Positions 16,478 through 25,226 of a stretch of DNA of 64,000 nt are shown here, one piece after another. The notes beneath the pieces are model-generated. The model worked only from the letters and a program-made list of their open reading frames with translations. It did not search any database and was not told where the DNA came from. This DNA comes from Geothrix sp. SG200. GTDB lineage: Bacteria; Acidobacteriota; Holophagae; Holophagales; Holophagaceae. The DNA lies in NCBI RefSeq assembly GCF_022808935.1, contig NZ_JAKZFR010000007.1:1-64000 (forward strand), in the 5' to 3' direction. A program made the translations under genes and the position numbers. Each line of letters opens with the position of its first letter. The first letter of the stretch is position 1.

Positions 16478-18157
16478 ATGAAGAAGGTCTCCCTCCGCCC
16501 GGTCCTGGGCATCCTGCTGATTGCCGTGGTGGTCTTCCTGTCGCTGGAGGGATTCCGCCGCGACCCCCGGTTCGGGTGGATCCTCCCGCTCACGGTCCTG
16601 GCCGGGGCCTGGCTGGGCTGGGCGATCCGGCAGGCCTGGCTGTACCCGTCGCGGCTGACCCGCGCCGAGGCCATGTGGGCCGCCGGCGAACCCGCCTCGA
16701 CCGTGGCGGAGTGCCTCTCCCGGGCGCCCCTGGCCACCGGCGAGCTGGGCTATCGGATCCGCCTCCTGCAGAGCGCGGCGCACCAGTCCCTCGGCTACCG
16801 GGACCGGGCCTGGCTGGACGCCCTGGATGCCCAGCTCGCCCGCCTTCCCCTATGGAAGCGCCTGGTGGTGTCCCAGGCCTTCCGGCGGGTTCCCGACGCG
16901 CCTTCGTTCCGCCGCATCGCCTGGGGAGACCGGTTCATCCGGCTGGCTCCACGGATGGCCCGGCTGCGCCACCTGCAGGGCATCCTCCTCCTGCGCTCCG
17001 GCCGAGAGGATGCGCTGCATCAGGCCTGGACGCGGTTCGAGGACGCCCTCCCCCTGGCCTGGGATGATCCGCTGGTGCTCGAGGACCTGATGCTGGCCGG
17101 GTTCCAGCATGGACGGGAGGACGTGGCTGAGCGCGCCCTGGCGACGCTGATCTCCCGCCATGGCGACCCTCGGCTCCCCTGGGACCGGGGGGCGGCGGGC
17201 ATGTACCTGCTGCGGAACGGCCGGCCCGCCGAGGCCCTGGGCCTGGTCGGGGGCCTCCCCCGGGACCGCCGGAACCAGCCCCTGCCCTGGCTCGTGGAGT
17301 GCCTCTCCCGGCGGCGCATGGGGGACATCGGCGGAGCCTGGCGGACGGTGGAGGATGCCGTCGGACAATTGCCGGACGCCTTCCGCCTATGGATGGAGCG
17401 GTACCAGATCGCACTCGACCTGGAGCGCGATGCAGAGGCGCTCGGGAGCCTGGCGCGGGCCTGGCGGACCCTCCCGGAGGGGACGGAGGGGGATCTCCTC
17501 CGCGAAGAGTGGCAGCTCCGCCGGGCGGAGTTCGCCTTCTGGTGGGAGGGCGATCCGGCCTTCGCGAAGCAACTCCTCGAGAAGATCCCGCCGGATCGCC
17601 GGGGCGACCATCGTCCGCCGCTTCTCCTGCAGGTCCGGGTGGCCCTGGGGGAATACGAAGCCGCCTATGGAGAAGTCGCGACCCTGCTCCAGCAGGCCCC
17701 CGACGACACGGACCTCCTGCTTCTCCAGGCCGACTGCCTCGCCGGCCTGGAAGCCTGGGAGGCCCTGCTGCCCTATCTGAATGGCCTGGGGGAGTCCTGC
17801 CGGGAGCGTGCAGAGTTCTGGCACCTGCGGGGGCTCGCCCGGGCCAACCTGGCCGATCACGTCCCCGCCCGCCTGGACTTGGAACATGCGGTGCGGATGG
17901 ACCCCCGGAACCTGGGGTTCCTCATGGACGCGGGGCATGCCTGCGCGGAACTGGGCGATTGGGACCGGGCGGAAAGCCACTGGCGGCAGGCCCTCCAGGT
18001 GGACAGCCAGTCCGAGGAGGCCCTGATCCAGCTGGCGGAGGCGAGGCGTGAACTGGAAGACCTCGACGGAGCGCGCCGCTACCTGCGCGAATGCCTGCTC
18101 CACCACCCCGACAGCACCGATGCCCAGGCCCGCCTGGCGGAGCTGGAAGCGAACTGA
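16478..18157 (+). CDS. Membrane-anchored tetratricopeptide-repeat protein
   Basis: A 559-residue protein. Two hydrophobic helices occupy about residues 7-24 and 32-52, followed by a long soluble region of degenerate TPR-like helices. Clear TPR units lie near the C-terminus (ARLDLEHAVRMDPRN, then DRAESHWRQALQVDSQSEEA and GARRYLRECLLHHPDSTDAQ, about 450-555). It probably scaffolds protein contacts at the inner membrane. TGGAG precedes the ATG by only two bases. It is convergent with the next gene, which also carries TPRs, but they show no obvious relation. The specific role is unknown. Confidence 0.8.
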   Translation: MKKVSLRPVLGILLIAVVVFLSLEGFRRDPRFGWILPLTVLAGAWLGWAIRQAWLYPSRLTRAEAMWAAGEPASTVAECLSRAPLATGELGYRIRLLQSAAHQSLGYRDRAWLDALDAQLARLPLWKRLVVSQAFRRVPDAPSFRRIAWGDRFIRLAPRMARLRHLQGILLLRSGREDALHQAWTRFEDALPLAWDDPLVLEDLMLAGFQHGREDVAERALATLISRHGDPRLPWDRGAAGMYLLRNGRPAEALGLVGGLPRDRRNQPLPWLVECLSRRRMGDIGGAWRTVEDAVGQLPDAFRLWMERYQIALDLERDAEALGSLARAWRTLPEGTEGDLLREEWQLRRAEFAFWWEGDPAFAKQLLEKIPPDRRGDHRPPLLLQVRVALGEYEAAYGEVATLLQQAPDDTDLLLLQADCLAGLEAWEALLPYLNGLGESCRERAEFWHLRGLARANLADHVPARLDLEHAVRMDPRNLGFLMDAGHACAELGDWDRAESHWRQALQVDSQSEEALIQLAEARRELEDLDGARRYLRECLLHHPDSTDAQARLAELEAN

Positions 18158-18167
18158 CCTCCCGGGA

Positions 18168-19226
18168 TCACTCGGGTTTGATGTTCCGGAGCAGCGAGAG
18201 CTTGCTGTCGTAGCGGGCCTGCGCCTCGGGCTGAGCCCACTTGCGGGCCTTCTCCAGCGACTTGATGGCGTCCTTCGTCCGGCCCTGGGCCAGGGCCACC
18301 CGGGCCTGGATCCAGTAGAACTCCGGTTCATAGGGAAGCAGCCGGATGGCCTGCTTGATGCGCCGCCCCGCCTCGTCCCACTGCTGCTCCCCGAGGGCCT
18401 CTTCGGCCAGGAAGGCGTTGAAGAAGGGGTCCCGCTTCCGGATCTCCAGACCACGCTCGCGGTAGGCGATCGCTTCCTCCGTGCGGCCCTGGGCCCGGAG
18501 GAGGTTCTCCAGGTTCCCGCAGGGGGCGCCGTCCTTGGGATCTTCCGAGAGGGCCTTCCGGAACGAGGCCTCGGCGTCGGCGTCGTGCCCCTGGGCCCGC
18601 TGGACCACCCCCAGGATGTTCCAGCCCACGCCCAGGGCCGGATCCACCTCGATGGAATGGCGGGCGGCGTGGAGGGCTTCCTCCTGCTTCTCCTCCGCCA
18701 GCAGCTCCACCGCCCGGTTGCTGAAGTAGAGGGCCTTCACCCGCTTCGGCTCGAGCGGGGCGATCAGCAGGCTGTCCCGGCGAACTTCGGGCAGGAAGTC
18801 GGCCACCAGCTCCTGCCCCAGCGTCCCCGACTGCACCACGGCCACCACGTGCCGCTCGAACCGCACCGTCGTGCCCACCCGGCGCCAGCGGCTGATCCGC
18901 AGGGGCTCGCCGTACCGCACCTCGAGGCCGATCGACTTGCAGGCGCCCACGAAAAGCGCAGTCAAGCCCAGGCAGTTGGCTTTGCGATCCCGCCAGACCT
19001 CCTTGGGCGTCCGGGTGTAGGCATTGTCATAGACGATCCCCAGCCCGCCCTCCTCAGCCGGAGAGAAAAAGGCTCGGAGCAGGGTGGAGACCTTGGAGGA
19101 GATGCTCGGCCGGCCATTGGTCTGCTGGCGCGCAAAGGCCTGGACCTCCGGAGGCGGCTCGAAGGGATCCTCGCTAGCCGCCAGCAGCACGGCGCCGAAC
19201 AGCAAGGGCAGGACACGCAGGCGCAT
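18168..19226 (-). CDS. Secreted transglutaminase-like protein with TPR repeats
   Basis: A 352-residue protein with a signal peptide in the first 20 residues. A transglutaminase-like region near 70-145 contains the candidate nucleophile in KANCLGLTALFVGACKSIGL, followed by a downstream His (FERHVVAVV). TPR units cover about 160-330, including ALHAARHSIEVDPALGVGWN. This combination occurs in uncharacterised periplasmic proteins and may bind or trim protein substrates, though enzymatic activity is not shown. GGGAG lies six bases before the ATG at 19226. The gene is divergent from the formyltransferase. Confidence 0.77.
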   Translation of the reverse strand: MRLRVLPLLFGAVLLAASEDPFEPPPEVQAFARQQTNGRPSISSKVSTLLRAFFSPAEEGGLGIVYDNAYTRTPKEVWRDRKANCLGLTALFVGACKSIGLEVRYGEPLRISRWRRVGTTVRFERHVVAVVQSGTLGQELVADFLPEVRRDSLLIAPLEPKRVKALYFSNRAVELLAEEKQEEALHAARHSIEVDPALGVGWNILGVVQRAQGHDADAEASFRKALSEDPKDGAPCGNLENLLRAQGRTEEAIAYRERGLEIRKRDPFFNAFLAEEALGEQQWDEAGRRIKQAIRLLPYEPEFYWIQARVALAQGRTKDAIKSLEKARKWAQPEAQARYDSKLSLLRNIKPE

Positions 19227-19300
19227 GGAAGCTCCCGGCACAACATAGGGCTACGGACAGGAAGGTCAACGGGTTATGAGATGCTGGACGTGGAGGGATT

Positions 19301-20221
19301 ATGCCGCGCCCGACTGCTGTTGTGTGTGCCTATTCCAGCGTGGGGACCTCGGCCCTGCAGGGGCTGCTGGAGGCCGGGGTGGAGGTGAAGGCCCTGTACA
19401 CCTACGCCCAGGGGGCCGATGAGCAGTGGTTCACGCCGCCGGCGGTCGTGGCCGGGGCCCACGGGATCCCGGTCCACATGGCCCCCGCCTTCAACGCCGA
19501 CGAGGTGTTCGAGGCCATCCATGCGCACCGGCCCGACTTCCTCTTCAGCTTCTACTTCCGGGAGATGATCCAGGCGCGTTTCCTGGAGATTCCGAGGCTG
19601 GGGGCCTACAACCTGCACGGCAGCCTGCTGCCGATGTACCGGGGCCGGGCGCCCATCAACTGGGTGCTGGTGAAGGGCGAGAGCGAAACCGGCATCACCC
19701 TGCACGCCATGACGCCCAAGCCCGACGACGGCCACATCCTGGCCCAGGCCCGCCTCCCCATCGACTGGGACGAGACCGCCCTCAGCCTCACGCAGAAGGC
19801 CGCGGACGCCGGTCGGGGTCTCGTGCGCGAGACCATCCCGGGCCTGGTGGATGGGAGCCTCCCCCGCATCGACCAGAAGACCCTGGGACCCTCCACCTAC
19901 TTCGGAGGGCGGAAGCCCGCCGACTCCCGGCTCGATTTCGCCATGACGGCCCAGGAGGCCTTCAACCAGATCCGGGCCGTGGCCGACCCCTGGCCCAACG
20001 CCTTCCTTGAGACCGCCGAGGGCTCTGCCAAGGTGGCCTGGGCGCTGCCCACGGACCTGCCCTGCCCCCAGGGACGCTTCCTCGCCCTGAGGGATGGCGT
20101 GCTGCTCGGCTTCGCGGACGGGGCCCTGCGTCTCCACACACTCAAGGTGGAGGGAGCCCGGCTGGAGCGCCCCAGTGAGCAGGCCAACGCCCTCCGGGTG
20201 CTCGGGATCAGCGAAGGCTGA
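19301..20221 (+). CDS. Formyltransferase, ArnA/methionyl-tRNA formyltransferase family
   Basis: A 306-residue protein with an N-terminal formyltransferase domain and a C-terminal OB-like domain. NLHGSLLPMYRGRAPINWVL near residues 103-122 carries the Asn and His of the active site, and the Asp lies in PKPDDGHIL near 140. The motif is closer to the formyltransferase half of ArnA (UDP-4-amino-arabinose) than to Fmt, but the decarboxylase half of ArnA is missing and no arn genes are adjacent. A 10-formyl-THF-dependent amino-sugar formyltransferase is likely. GGAGGG precedes the ATG. Confidence 0.8.
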   Translation: MPRPTAVVCAYSSVGTSALQGLLEAGVEVKALYTYAQGADEQWFTPPAVVAGAHGIPVHMAPAFNADEVFEAIHAHRPDFLFSFYFREMIQARFLEIPRLGAYNLHGSLLPMYRGRAPINWVLVKGESETGITLHAMTPKPDDGHILAQARLPIDWDETALSLTQKAADAGRGLVRETIPGLVDGSLPRIDQKTLGPSTYFGGRKPADSRLDFAMTAQEAFNQIRAVADPWPNAFLETAEGSAKVAWALPTDLPCPQGRFLALRDGVLLGFADGALRLHTLKVEGARLERPSEQANALRVLGISEG

Positions 20222-20307
20222 GCCGGCCTTCCGGGCCTCCCGGCCGGATCTGGCTCCGCCCTGGAATCCGGGGTATGCTGTCGCGCCCTCACGAGAAAAG
20301 GAAATCC

Positions 20308-21366
20308 ATGCGAAGCGTGATCACTGGAACCGGCATCGGCCTGCCTCCGCACGTTGTCACGAACGCGGCCCTGGCGGGGATCATGGACACCTCGGATGAG
20401 TGGATCCGGACCCGCAGCGGTATCCAGGAGCGGCGCTTCGCGGAGCCCGGCCAGGGCTCCACCGACCTGGGCGTGCTGGCCTCCCGGGCCGCCCTGGCCG
20501 ATGCCGGGCTGGCGCCCGGAGACCTCGACGCGGTGGTGTTCGCCACCATGACGCCCGACCACGTCCTCCCCGGCGATGGCCCCCTGCTGCAGGCGGCGCT
20601 GGGCCTCCGTACGGACCTCCCCACCTTCGACATCCGGCAGCAGTGCAGCGGCTTCCTCTACGGGCTGGAACTGGCGGACCTGCTCATCCAGAGCGGCCGG
20701 TACCGCAAGGTCCTGCTGGTGGGGGCCGAGGTGCATACGGGCTTCATGCCCTGGCACCTGGGCTGGGACACAGTGATCGGCCGTTCGACACGCGAGGTCA
20801 CCGACGCGGAAAAGGCCGAGAACACCGCCAGCCGGGATCGCACCGTCCTGTTCGGCGACGGGGCCGGCGCCGTGGTGATCGAGGCGCGGGACGAGGACCG
20901 CGGCCTCCTGAAGACGAAGCTCTTCACCGATGGCACCGGGGCGGGCGTGTTGACCATGCCGGGCGCCAGCTTCAAGCGCCGGCCCTTCGTGGACCAGGCG
21001 CAGATCGAAGCCGGCGAGACCCTTCCGGTGATGTCCGGCAAGGAGGTCTTCCGGTCCGCGGTGACCCTCATGCCGCAGGCGGTTCGGGACGTCTGCGACG
21101 AGGGGGGCGTCACGGTGGCGGATCTGGACCTGGTGCTGGTCCACCAGGCGAACCTTCGCATCATCGAGGGCGTCCAGAAAGCGCTCGGCCTGCCGCCGGA
21201 GAAGGTGCCCCACAACATCGAGCGCTACGGCAACACCACCGCGGCCACCCTGCCCATTCTCTTCCACGAGTGCCGCCAGCAGGGCCTGGTGCGCCCCGGC
21301 GGCCTGGTAGCCTTCACCGCCCTGGGCTCCGGCCTGCACTGGGGCGCCGCCCTGTACCGGGCCTGA
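20308..21366 (+). CDS. fabH: 3-oxoacyl-ACP synthase III (FabH)
   Basis: A 352-residue thiolase-fold ketosynthase. The triad is complete: Cys in QQCSGF near 113, His in LVHQANLRI near 281 and Asn in RYGNTTAAT near 311. It would condense acetyl-CoA or another acyl-CoA starter with malonyl-ACP to begin fatty-acid synthesis. It is somewhat longer than E. coli FabH (317) owing to an insertion around residues 160-185. AGGA precedes the ATG at 20308. No other fab gene is adjacent, so it may be an extra copy for a special starter or a FabH-like enzyme. Confidence 0.87.
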   Translation: MRSVITGTGIGLPPHVVTNAALAGIMDTSDEWIRTRSGIQERRFAEPGQGSTDLGVLASRAALADAGLAPGDLDAVVFATMTPDHVLPGDGPLLQAALGLRTDLPTFDIRQQCSGFLYGLELADLLIQSGRYRKVLLVGAEVHTGFMPWHLGWDTVIGRSTREVTDAEKAENTASRDRTVLFGDGAGAVVIEARDEDRGLLKTKLFTDGTGAGVLTMPGASFKRRPFVDQAQIEAGETLPVMSGKEVFRSAVTLMPQAVRDVCDEGGVTVADLDLVLVHQANLRIIEGVQKALGLPPEKVPHNIERYGNTTAATLPILFHECRQQGLVRPGGLVAFTALGSGLHWGAALYRA

Positions 21367-21415
21367 GAACGCCTGACGAGACCCCCCTGGATACGGATCG
21401 GGCCAAGGAGGAGCG

Positions 21416-22615
21416 ATGACGCTCATCAAACCGGACGACACCTGGGCCCTCTGGGCCTTCCTCTTCGCCTGGGCCGCGGTCAGCATCCACCTCGAGCAGC
21501 GCTACCGCTGGGCCTCCGCCGTCTCCGGCTGCATCCTGGCCCTGGGCGGGGGACTGCTGTTCGCCAACCTGGGCGTGGTCCCCATTGCGAGCCCGGTCTA
21601 CGACAGTGTCTGGACCTACGTGGTGCCCATGGCCGTGCCTCTCCTGCTCTTCACGGCGGACCTGCGGAAGATCTGGCGGGAGAGCGGGCGAGTCTTCGGG
21701 GCCTTCCACATTTCCACCCTCGGCACGGTCCTGGGCACCATCCTCGCCACGGCCCTGCTGGGGCGGAGGATCCCCGAGATCGGCGGCATCTCGGCCATGT
21801 TCTCCGGCAGCTACATCGGCGGGAGCGTGAACTACGTGGCCATGTCCGAAGCCTTCCGCGTCTCGCCGGGCCTCATCAACGCGGGGCTGGTGGCGGATAA
21901 CCTGCTGATGGCTGTCTTCTTCGGACTGCTCACCGCCCTGCCCAGCGTGGTCTTCATCCGGCGGAAGTACCCCACCCCCCTCCTGGACCAGCTCGAGGCC
22001 GCACAGGGGTCTGGAACCGACAACCCCGCCTCCAGCTACTGGGGCCGCAACGAGATCTCCCTCAAAGACCTGTCCGCCGCCCTGGCCTGCGCCCTGCTCA
22101 TCGTCACGGTCTCCGTCAAGCTCGCGGCCGCCGTCGGGGCCAGCGGCCTCCCGCCGCTGCTGAAGGGGCTCATCGGGCAGAAATACCTCCTGATCACGGC
22201 CCTGACCGCCGGCCTTGCCACGGCCTTCCCCCGGTTCCTGTCCGGCATCCGGGGGGCCCGGGAACTGGGCACCCTCCTCATCTACCTCTTCTTCGTGGTC
22301 ATCGGGGTGCCGGCCTCCATCTCAAACGTCCTCCGGGAGAGCCCCATCCTCCTGGCGTACGCGGCCATCATCCTGGCGGTGAACCTCCTCGTCACGCTCC
22401 TTCTGGGAAAGTGGACGCGCCAGGATCTGGAGGTGCTGCTCGTGGCCTCCAACGCCACCATCGGCGGCCCCACCACCGCCGCGGCCATGGCCATCGGCAA
22501 GGGCTGGAACAGCCTTGTCCTTCCAGCGCTCCTCACGGGAGTCTGGGGCTACGTCATCGCCAGCTACCTCGGCTACTACATCGGCACCTACGTCGGCGCC
22601 GTCTTCGGCCGCTGA
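21416..22615 (+). CDS. DUF819 family integral membrane protein
   Basis: A 399-residue protein with ten or more hydrophobic helices and the two Gly-rich blocks typical of DUF819 (YjcL-like): MFSGSYIGGSVNYVAMSEAF near 125 and SNATIGGPTTAAAMAIGKGW near 345. These are internal-repeat re-entrant-like elements, suggesting a transporter, but no substrate is established for the family. AAGGAGGAG lies four bases before the ATG. It follows fabH by 49 bases and may share its transcript. Confidence 0.85.
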   Translation: MTLIKPDDTWALWAFLFAWAAVSIHLEQRYRWASAVSGCILALGGGLLFANLGVVPIASPVYDSVWTYVVPMAVPLLLFTADLRKIWRESGRVFGAFHISTLGTVLGTILATALLGRRIPEIGGISAMFSGSYIGGSVNYVAMSEAFRVSPGLINAGLVADNLLMAVFFGLLTALPSVVFIRRKYPTPLLDQLEAAQGSGTDNPASSYWGRNEISLKDLSAALACALLIVTVSVKLAAAVGASGLPPLLKGLIGQKYLLITALTAGLATAFPRFLSGIRGARELGTLLIYLFFVVIGVPASISNVLRESPILLAYAAIILAVNLLVTLLLGKWTRQDLEVLLVASNATIGGPTTAAAMAIGKGWNSLVLPALLTGVWGYVIASYLGYYIGTYVGAVFGR

Positions 22616-22622
22616 AGGTCGG

Positions 22623-22652
22623 TTGCCTCGGCCGCCCCGGACCGCCTAGAAT
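22623..22652 (+). promoter_or_regulatory. Candidate promoter of the PepSY-like gene
   Basis: TTGCCT (22623-22628) and TAGAAT (22647-22652) are separated by 18 bases, 24 bases before the start codon. Confidence 0.4.
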
Positions 22653-22675
22653 CCTGGCAAACCCCGGAGTCCCAT

Positions 22676-23026
22676 ATGCGTGCCCTTGCCTTCGGCGCCG
22701 CCCTGGCGCTGGTTCCCGCCCTCATCCTGTCCGCAGGCACCCCCAGATCCCGCAAGCACTCGGGCGGGCCGGTGAAGACCGCTGGCGAGGCCAAATCCAT
22801 CGCCGAGCGGGAGACCGGCGGCCGAGCCATCAGCGCCCGGCGCATCCCGCTGAATGGCGCTTCCGGAGGCTGGGAGGTGGACCTCCGCATGCCCGGCGAG
22901 GAGCGGGGCTGGCGCTGCATCATCGACAGCGACACCCACATGGTCCACAGCAAGGCCCGCATCGACCAGCCGGGCGCCAAGGGCAAGGCCGACGGCACCG
23001 TCCGCATGGTCAAGGGAAGCCGCTGA
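22676..23026 (+). CDS. Small secreted PepSY-like protein
   Basis: A 116-residue protein with a signal peptide (about residues 1-20). The remaining region has the PepSY arrangement of a helix followed by a sheet: AKSIAERETGGRAISARRI, then GGWEVDLRMPGEERGWRCII and a terminal HSKARI strand. PepSY domains occur in protease inhibitors and redox or metal proteins; nothing narrows this one. CCGGAG precedes the ATG, and a TAGAAT -10 lies upstream, so it is probably its own transcription unit. Confidence 0.65.
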   Translation: MRALAFGAALALVPALILSAGTPRSRKHSGGPVKTAGEAKSIAERETGGRAISARRIPLNGASGGWEVDLRMPGEERGWRCIIDSDTHMVHSKARIDQPGAKGKADGTVRMVKGSR

Positions 23027-23143
23027 CGGAGGCTCCCCGATCTGCGGCGACCGTTCACCGGTTTTTCCCACCGCACGGCCTGTCCGGCTTGACAGCCCGG
23101 CCTAGAATCGTACGTGCGGCCGATGCCGCAAGGAGAACGACAC

Positions 23144-24190
23144 ATGGGTCTGATGGACTGGGGCAAAGCCCAATTCCTCGACATCCTCGAATGGCTGGAT
23201 GATTCCAACGACACGCTGGCCTGGCGCTTCCCCATGCGGGGGCAGGAGATCCAGAACGGCGGCAAGCTGGTGGTGCGCGAAAGCCAGGAGGCCGTCTTCG
23301 TCAACGAGGGCCAGCTGGCGGACGTGTTCAAGCCCGGCACGCACAACCTCACCACCCAGAACCTGCCCATCCTCGCCACGCTGAAGGGCTGGAAGTACGG
23401 CTTCGAGAGCCCCTTCAAGAGCGACGTCTACTTCATCTCCACCAAGCTCTACAACGACCTGAAGTGGGGCACCTCGAACCCCATCATGATGCGCGACGCC
23501 GACTTCGGCATGCTGCGCATCCGGGCCTTCGGGATCTACTCCATCAAGGTGGTGGACAGCGGCACCTTCCTCAAGCAGCTGGTTGGCACCAACGGCGTCT
23601 ACACCGTCCCCGACATCTCCGAGCAGCTCCGCAAGACCATCATGAGCCGCTTCACGGACACCCTCGGTGAGGCCAAGATCCCCGCCCTCGACCTGGCCGC
23701 CAAATACGACGAGATCTCGGACCTGGTGAAGCAGAAGCTCCAGGACGAGTTCAAGACCATGGGCCTGGAGCTCTCCAAGTTCTTCGTGGAGAACATCAGC
23801 CTCCCCGAGGAAGTGGAAGCCATGATGGACAAGCGCACCGGCGTGGGCATGATGGCCCCCGTCATGGGCGCCTACACGCAGATGCAGGTGGCCGACAGCA
23901 TCCCGCTCGCCGCCCAGAACCCCGGCGGCGTCGCCGGCATGGGCATGGGCGTGGGCCTGGGCTTCGGCATGGGCAACATGATGGGCCAGCAGATGACAGG
24001 CGCCGCTCAGCAGATGGGCCAGCAGGGCTTCCCTGCCGGCAGCGCCCCTGCCGCGCCCGCGGCTCCCGCGAAGTCGCTCAAGGACGAGCTGACCGAGCTC
24101 AAGGAGCTCTTCGACGGCCAGCTCATCACCCAGGCCGAGTACGACACCCAGCGCGCGGCCATCATGAAGAAGCACGGGATGGGAAGCTGA
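23144..24190 (+). CDS. SPFH-domain protein with C-terminal SHOCT (YdjI-like)
   Basis: A 348-residue protein. Residues about 25-235 form a prohibitin/SPFH-like domain with a long helix (DEISDLVKQKLQDEFKTMGL). A Gly/Met/Gln-rich linker near 255-305 follows, then a SHOCT motif at the end (ELTELKELFDGQLITQAEYDTQRAAIM). This matches the virion-core-protein-like YdjI group, thought to form oligomers at membranes or in stress responses. AGGAG lies nine bases before the ATG. TTGACA and TAGAAT lie upstream but only eight bases apart, so the promoter is unclear. A strong terminator follows. Confidence 0.82.
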   Translation: MGLMDWGKAQFLDILEWLDDSNDTLAWRFPMRGQEIQNGGKLVVRESQEAVFVNEGQLADVFKPGTHNLTTQNLPILATLKGWKYGFESPFKSDVYFISTKLYNDLKWGTSNPIMMRDADFGMLRIRAFGIYSIKVVDSGTFLKQLVGTNGVYTVPDISEQLRKTIMSRFTDTLGEAKIPALDLAAKYDEISDLVKQKLQDEFKTMGLELSKFFVENISLPEEVEAMMDKRTGVGMMAPVMGAYTQMQVADSIPLAAQNPGGVAGMGMGVGLGFGMGNMMGQQMTGAAQQMGQQGFPAGSAPAAPAAPAKSLKDELTELKELFDGQLITQAEYDTQRAAIMKKHGMGS

Positions 24191-24220
24191 GTCCTCAGGC
24201 CTCGGTCCTCAGTCTTCAGG

Positions 24221-24246
24221 AAAGGGCGGCCTGGGCCGCCCTTTTT
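24221..24246. terminator. Bidirectional terminator between the SPFH and CDF genes
   Basis: AAAGGGCGGC and GCCGCCCTTT form a perfect 10-bp stem around CTGG. On the plus strand five Ts end the second arm. On the minus strand the arm ends in TTT, so it can serve both convergent genes. Confidence 0.85.
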
Positions 24247-24284
24247 GCAGTTACCGAGGACTGAATACTGGGGACTGACCACTC

Positions 24285-25226
24285 CTAGTGGTGATGATCC
24301 GCCTCCACCTCGTGCCGGTGGATGAACCGGTGGTGGTGGTGGTCCGCCATCTCTCGGGTTTCGAAGTGGACTGTCAGGTGGCGGACGCCGTGGCGATCCC
24401 ACAGCAGGCGTTCGATGCGCTCGAGGTGGGCCTCGGTGTCTCCCAGCCGATCCGCCTCCACGATGATGTGGGCGGTGGCGATGGTGAGGTGGCTGCACAT
24501 CTTCCAGCTGCGGAAATCCTCCACGCCGAGGATGCCCGGCAGCGCCATCAGCTCCGCCTTCACGGACTCGTGCTCGAAGGCGGCGCGATGCATGAGGATC
24601 CCCACGGCGTCCCGCAGCAGCAGCACGGCGCCCCGCAGGATGACCGCCAGGATCACCAGGGCGATGGCCGGATCCACCCAGCGCCAGCCCGTGAGGCGGA
24701 TGAGGATCATGCTCCCCACGAGGGACACGCTGGTGAGGCTGTCGGCGAAGGCGTGTAGATAGGCGGCGCGGAGGTTGGCGTCCCGCTCCAGCAGGCTGCG
24801 GTCCCGGGGCACCAGCACCACCGTGGCGGCGATGTTCAGCAGGAGGCCGATGCCCGAGAACACCAGCACCCAGCCGGTCTGGATGGGCACCGGGTGGCGG
24901 AAGCGGGCCAGGGCCTCCCAGCCCACGGCCCCGGCGAGAAACAGGAGGAATCCCACGCCCACGAGGCTGTTGAACACTTCCAGGCGGTGCCAGCCGAAGG
25001 TCCAGCGGTCGTCGGGGTCCCGCCGGTTGGCCAGCCAGAGGCTGAGGATGCCCAGGCTGTTCACCAGCACATCGTTCAGGTTCTCCAGGCTGTCGCTCAC
25101 CAGGCCGATGGAGCCGGTCCACCACCCGCCGAGGCCCTGGAGGACGAAGCTGGCGAAGAAGATGCCGGCGCTCCAGGCCAGGCGCCCGGTGGTGCTGGGC
25201 CCGTGATGGTGGTGGTCCGACATCAT
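24285..25226 (-). CDS. Cation diffusion facilitator (zinc/cobalt/iron efflux)
   Basis: A 313-residue CDF transporter with six membrane helices. His clusters flank the core: SDHHHHGPS at the N-terminus and ADHHHHRFIHRHEVEADHHH at the C-terminus. Helix II has SDSLENLNDV, where HxxxD is more usual, and helix V has HAFADSLTSV, matching the metal-site pattern. The C-terminal cytoplasmic domain contains the expected beta-alpha fold. It should export divalent metal in exchange for protons. The start overlaps the enoyl-CoA hydratase stop (ATGA at 25226-25223), which suggests coupling despite the unrelated function. Confidence 0.88.
   Translation of the reverse strand: MMSDHHHHGPSTTGRLAWSAGIFFASFVLQGLGGWWTGSIGLVSDSLENLNDVLVNSLGILSLWLANRRDPDDRWTFGWHRLEVFNSLVGVGFLLFLAGAVGWEALARFRHPVPIQTGWVLVFSGIGLLLNIAATVVLVPRDRSLLERDANLRAAYLHAFADSLTSVSLVGSMILIRLTGWRWVDPAIALVILAVILRGAVLLLRDAVGILMHRAAFEHESVKAELMALPGILGVEDFRSWKMCSHLTIATAHIIVEADRLGDTEAHLERIERLLWDRHGVRHLTVHFETREMADHHHHRFIHRHEVEADHHH

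Noticed and set aside
23089-23108. TTGACA and TAGAAT before the SPFH gene as a promoter
   Set aside because: The hexamers are only eight bases apart, too close for a sigma-70 pair.
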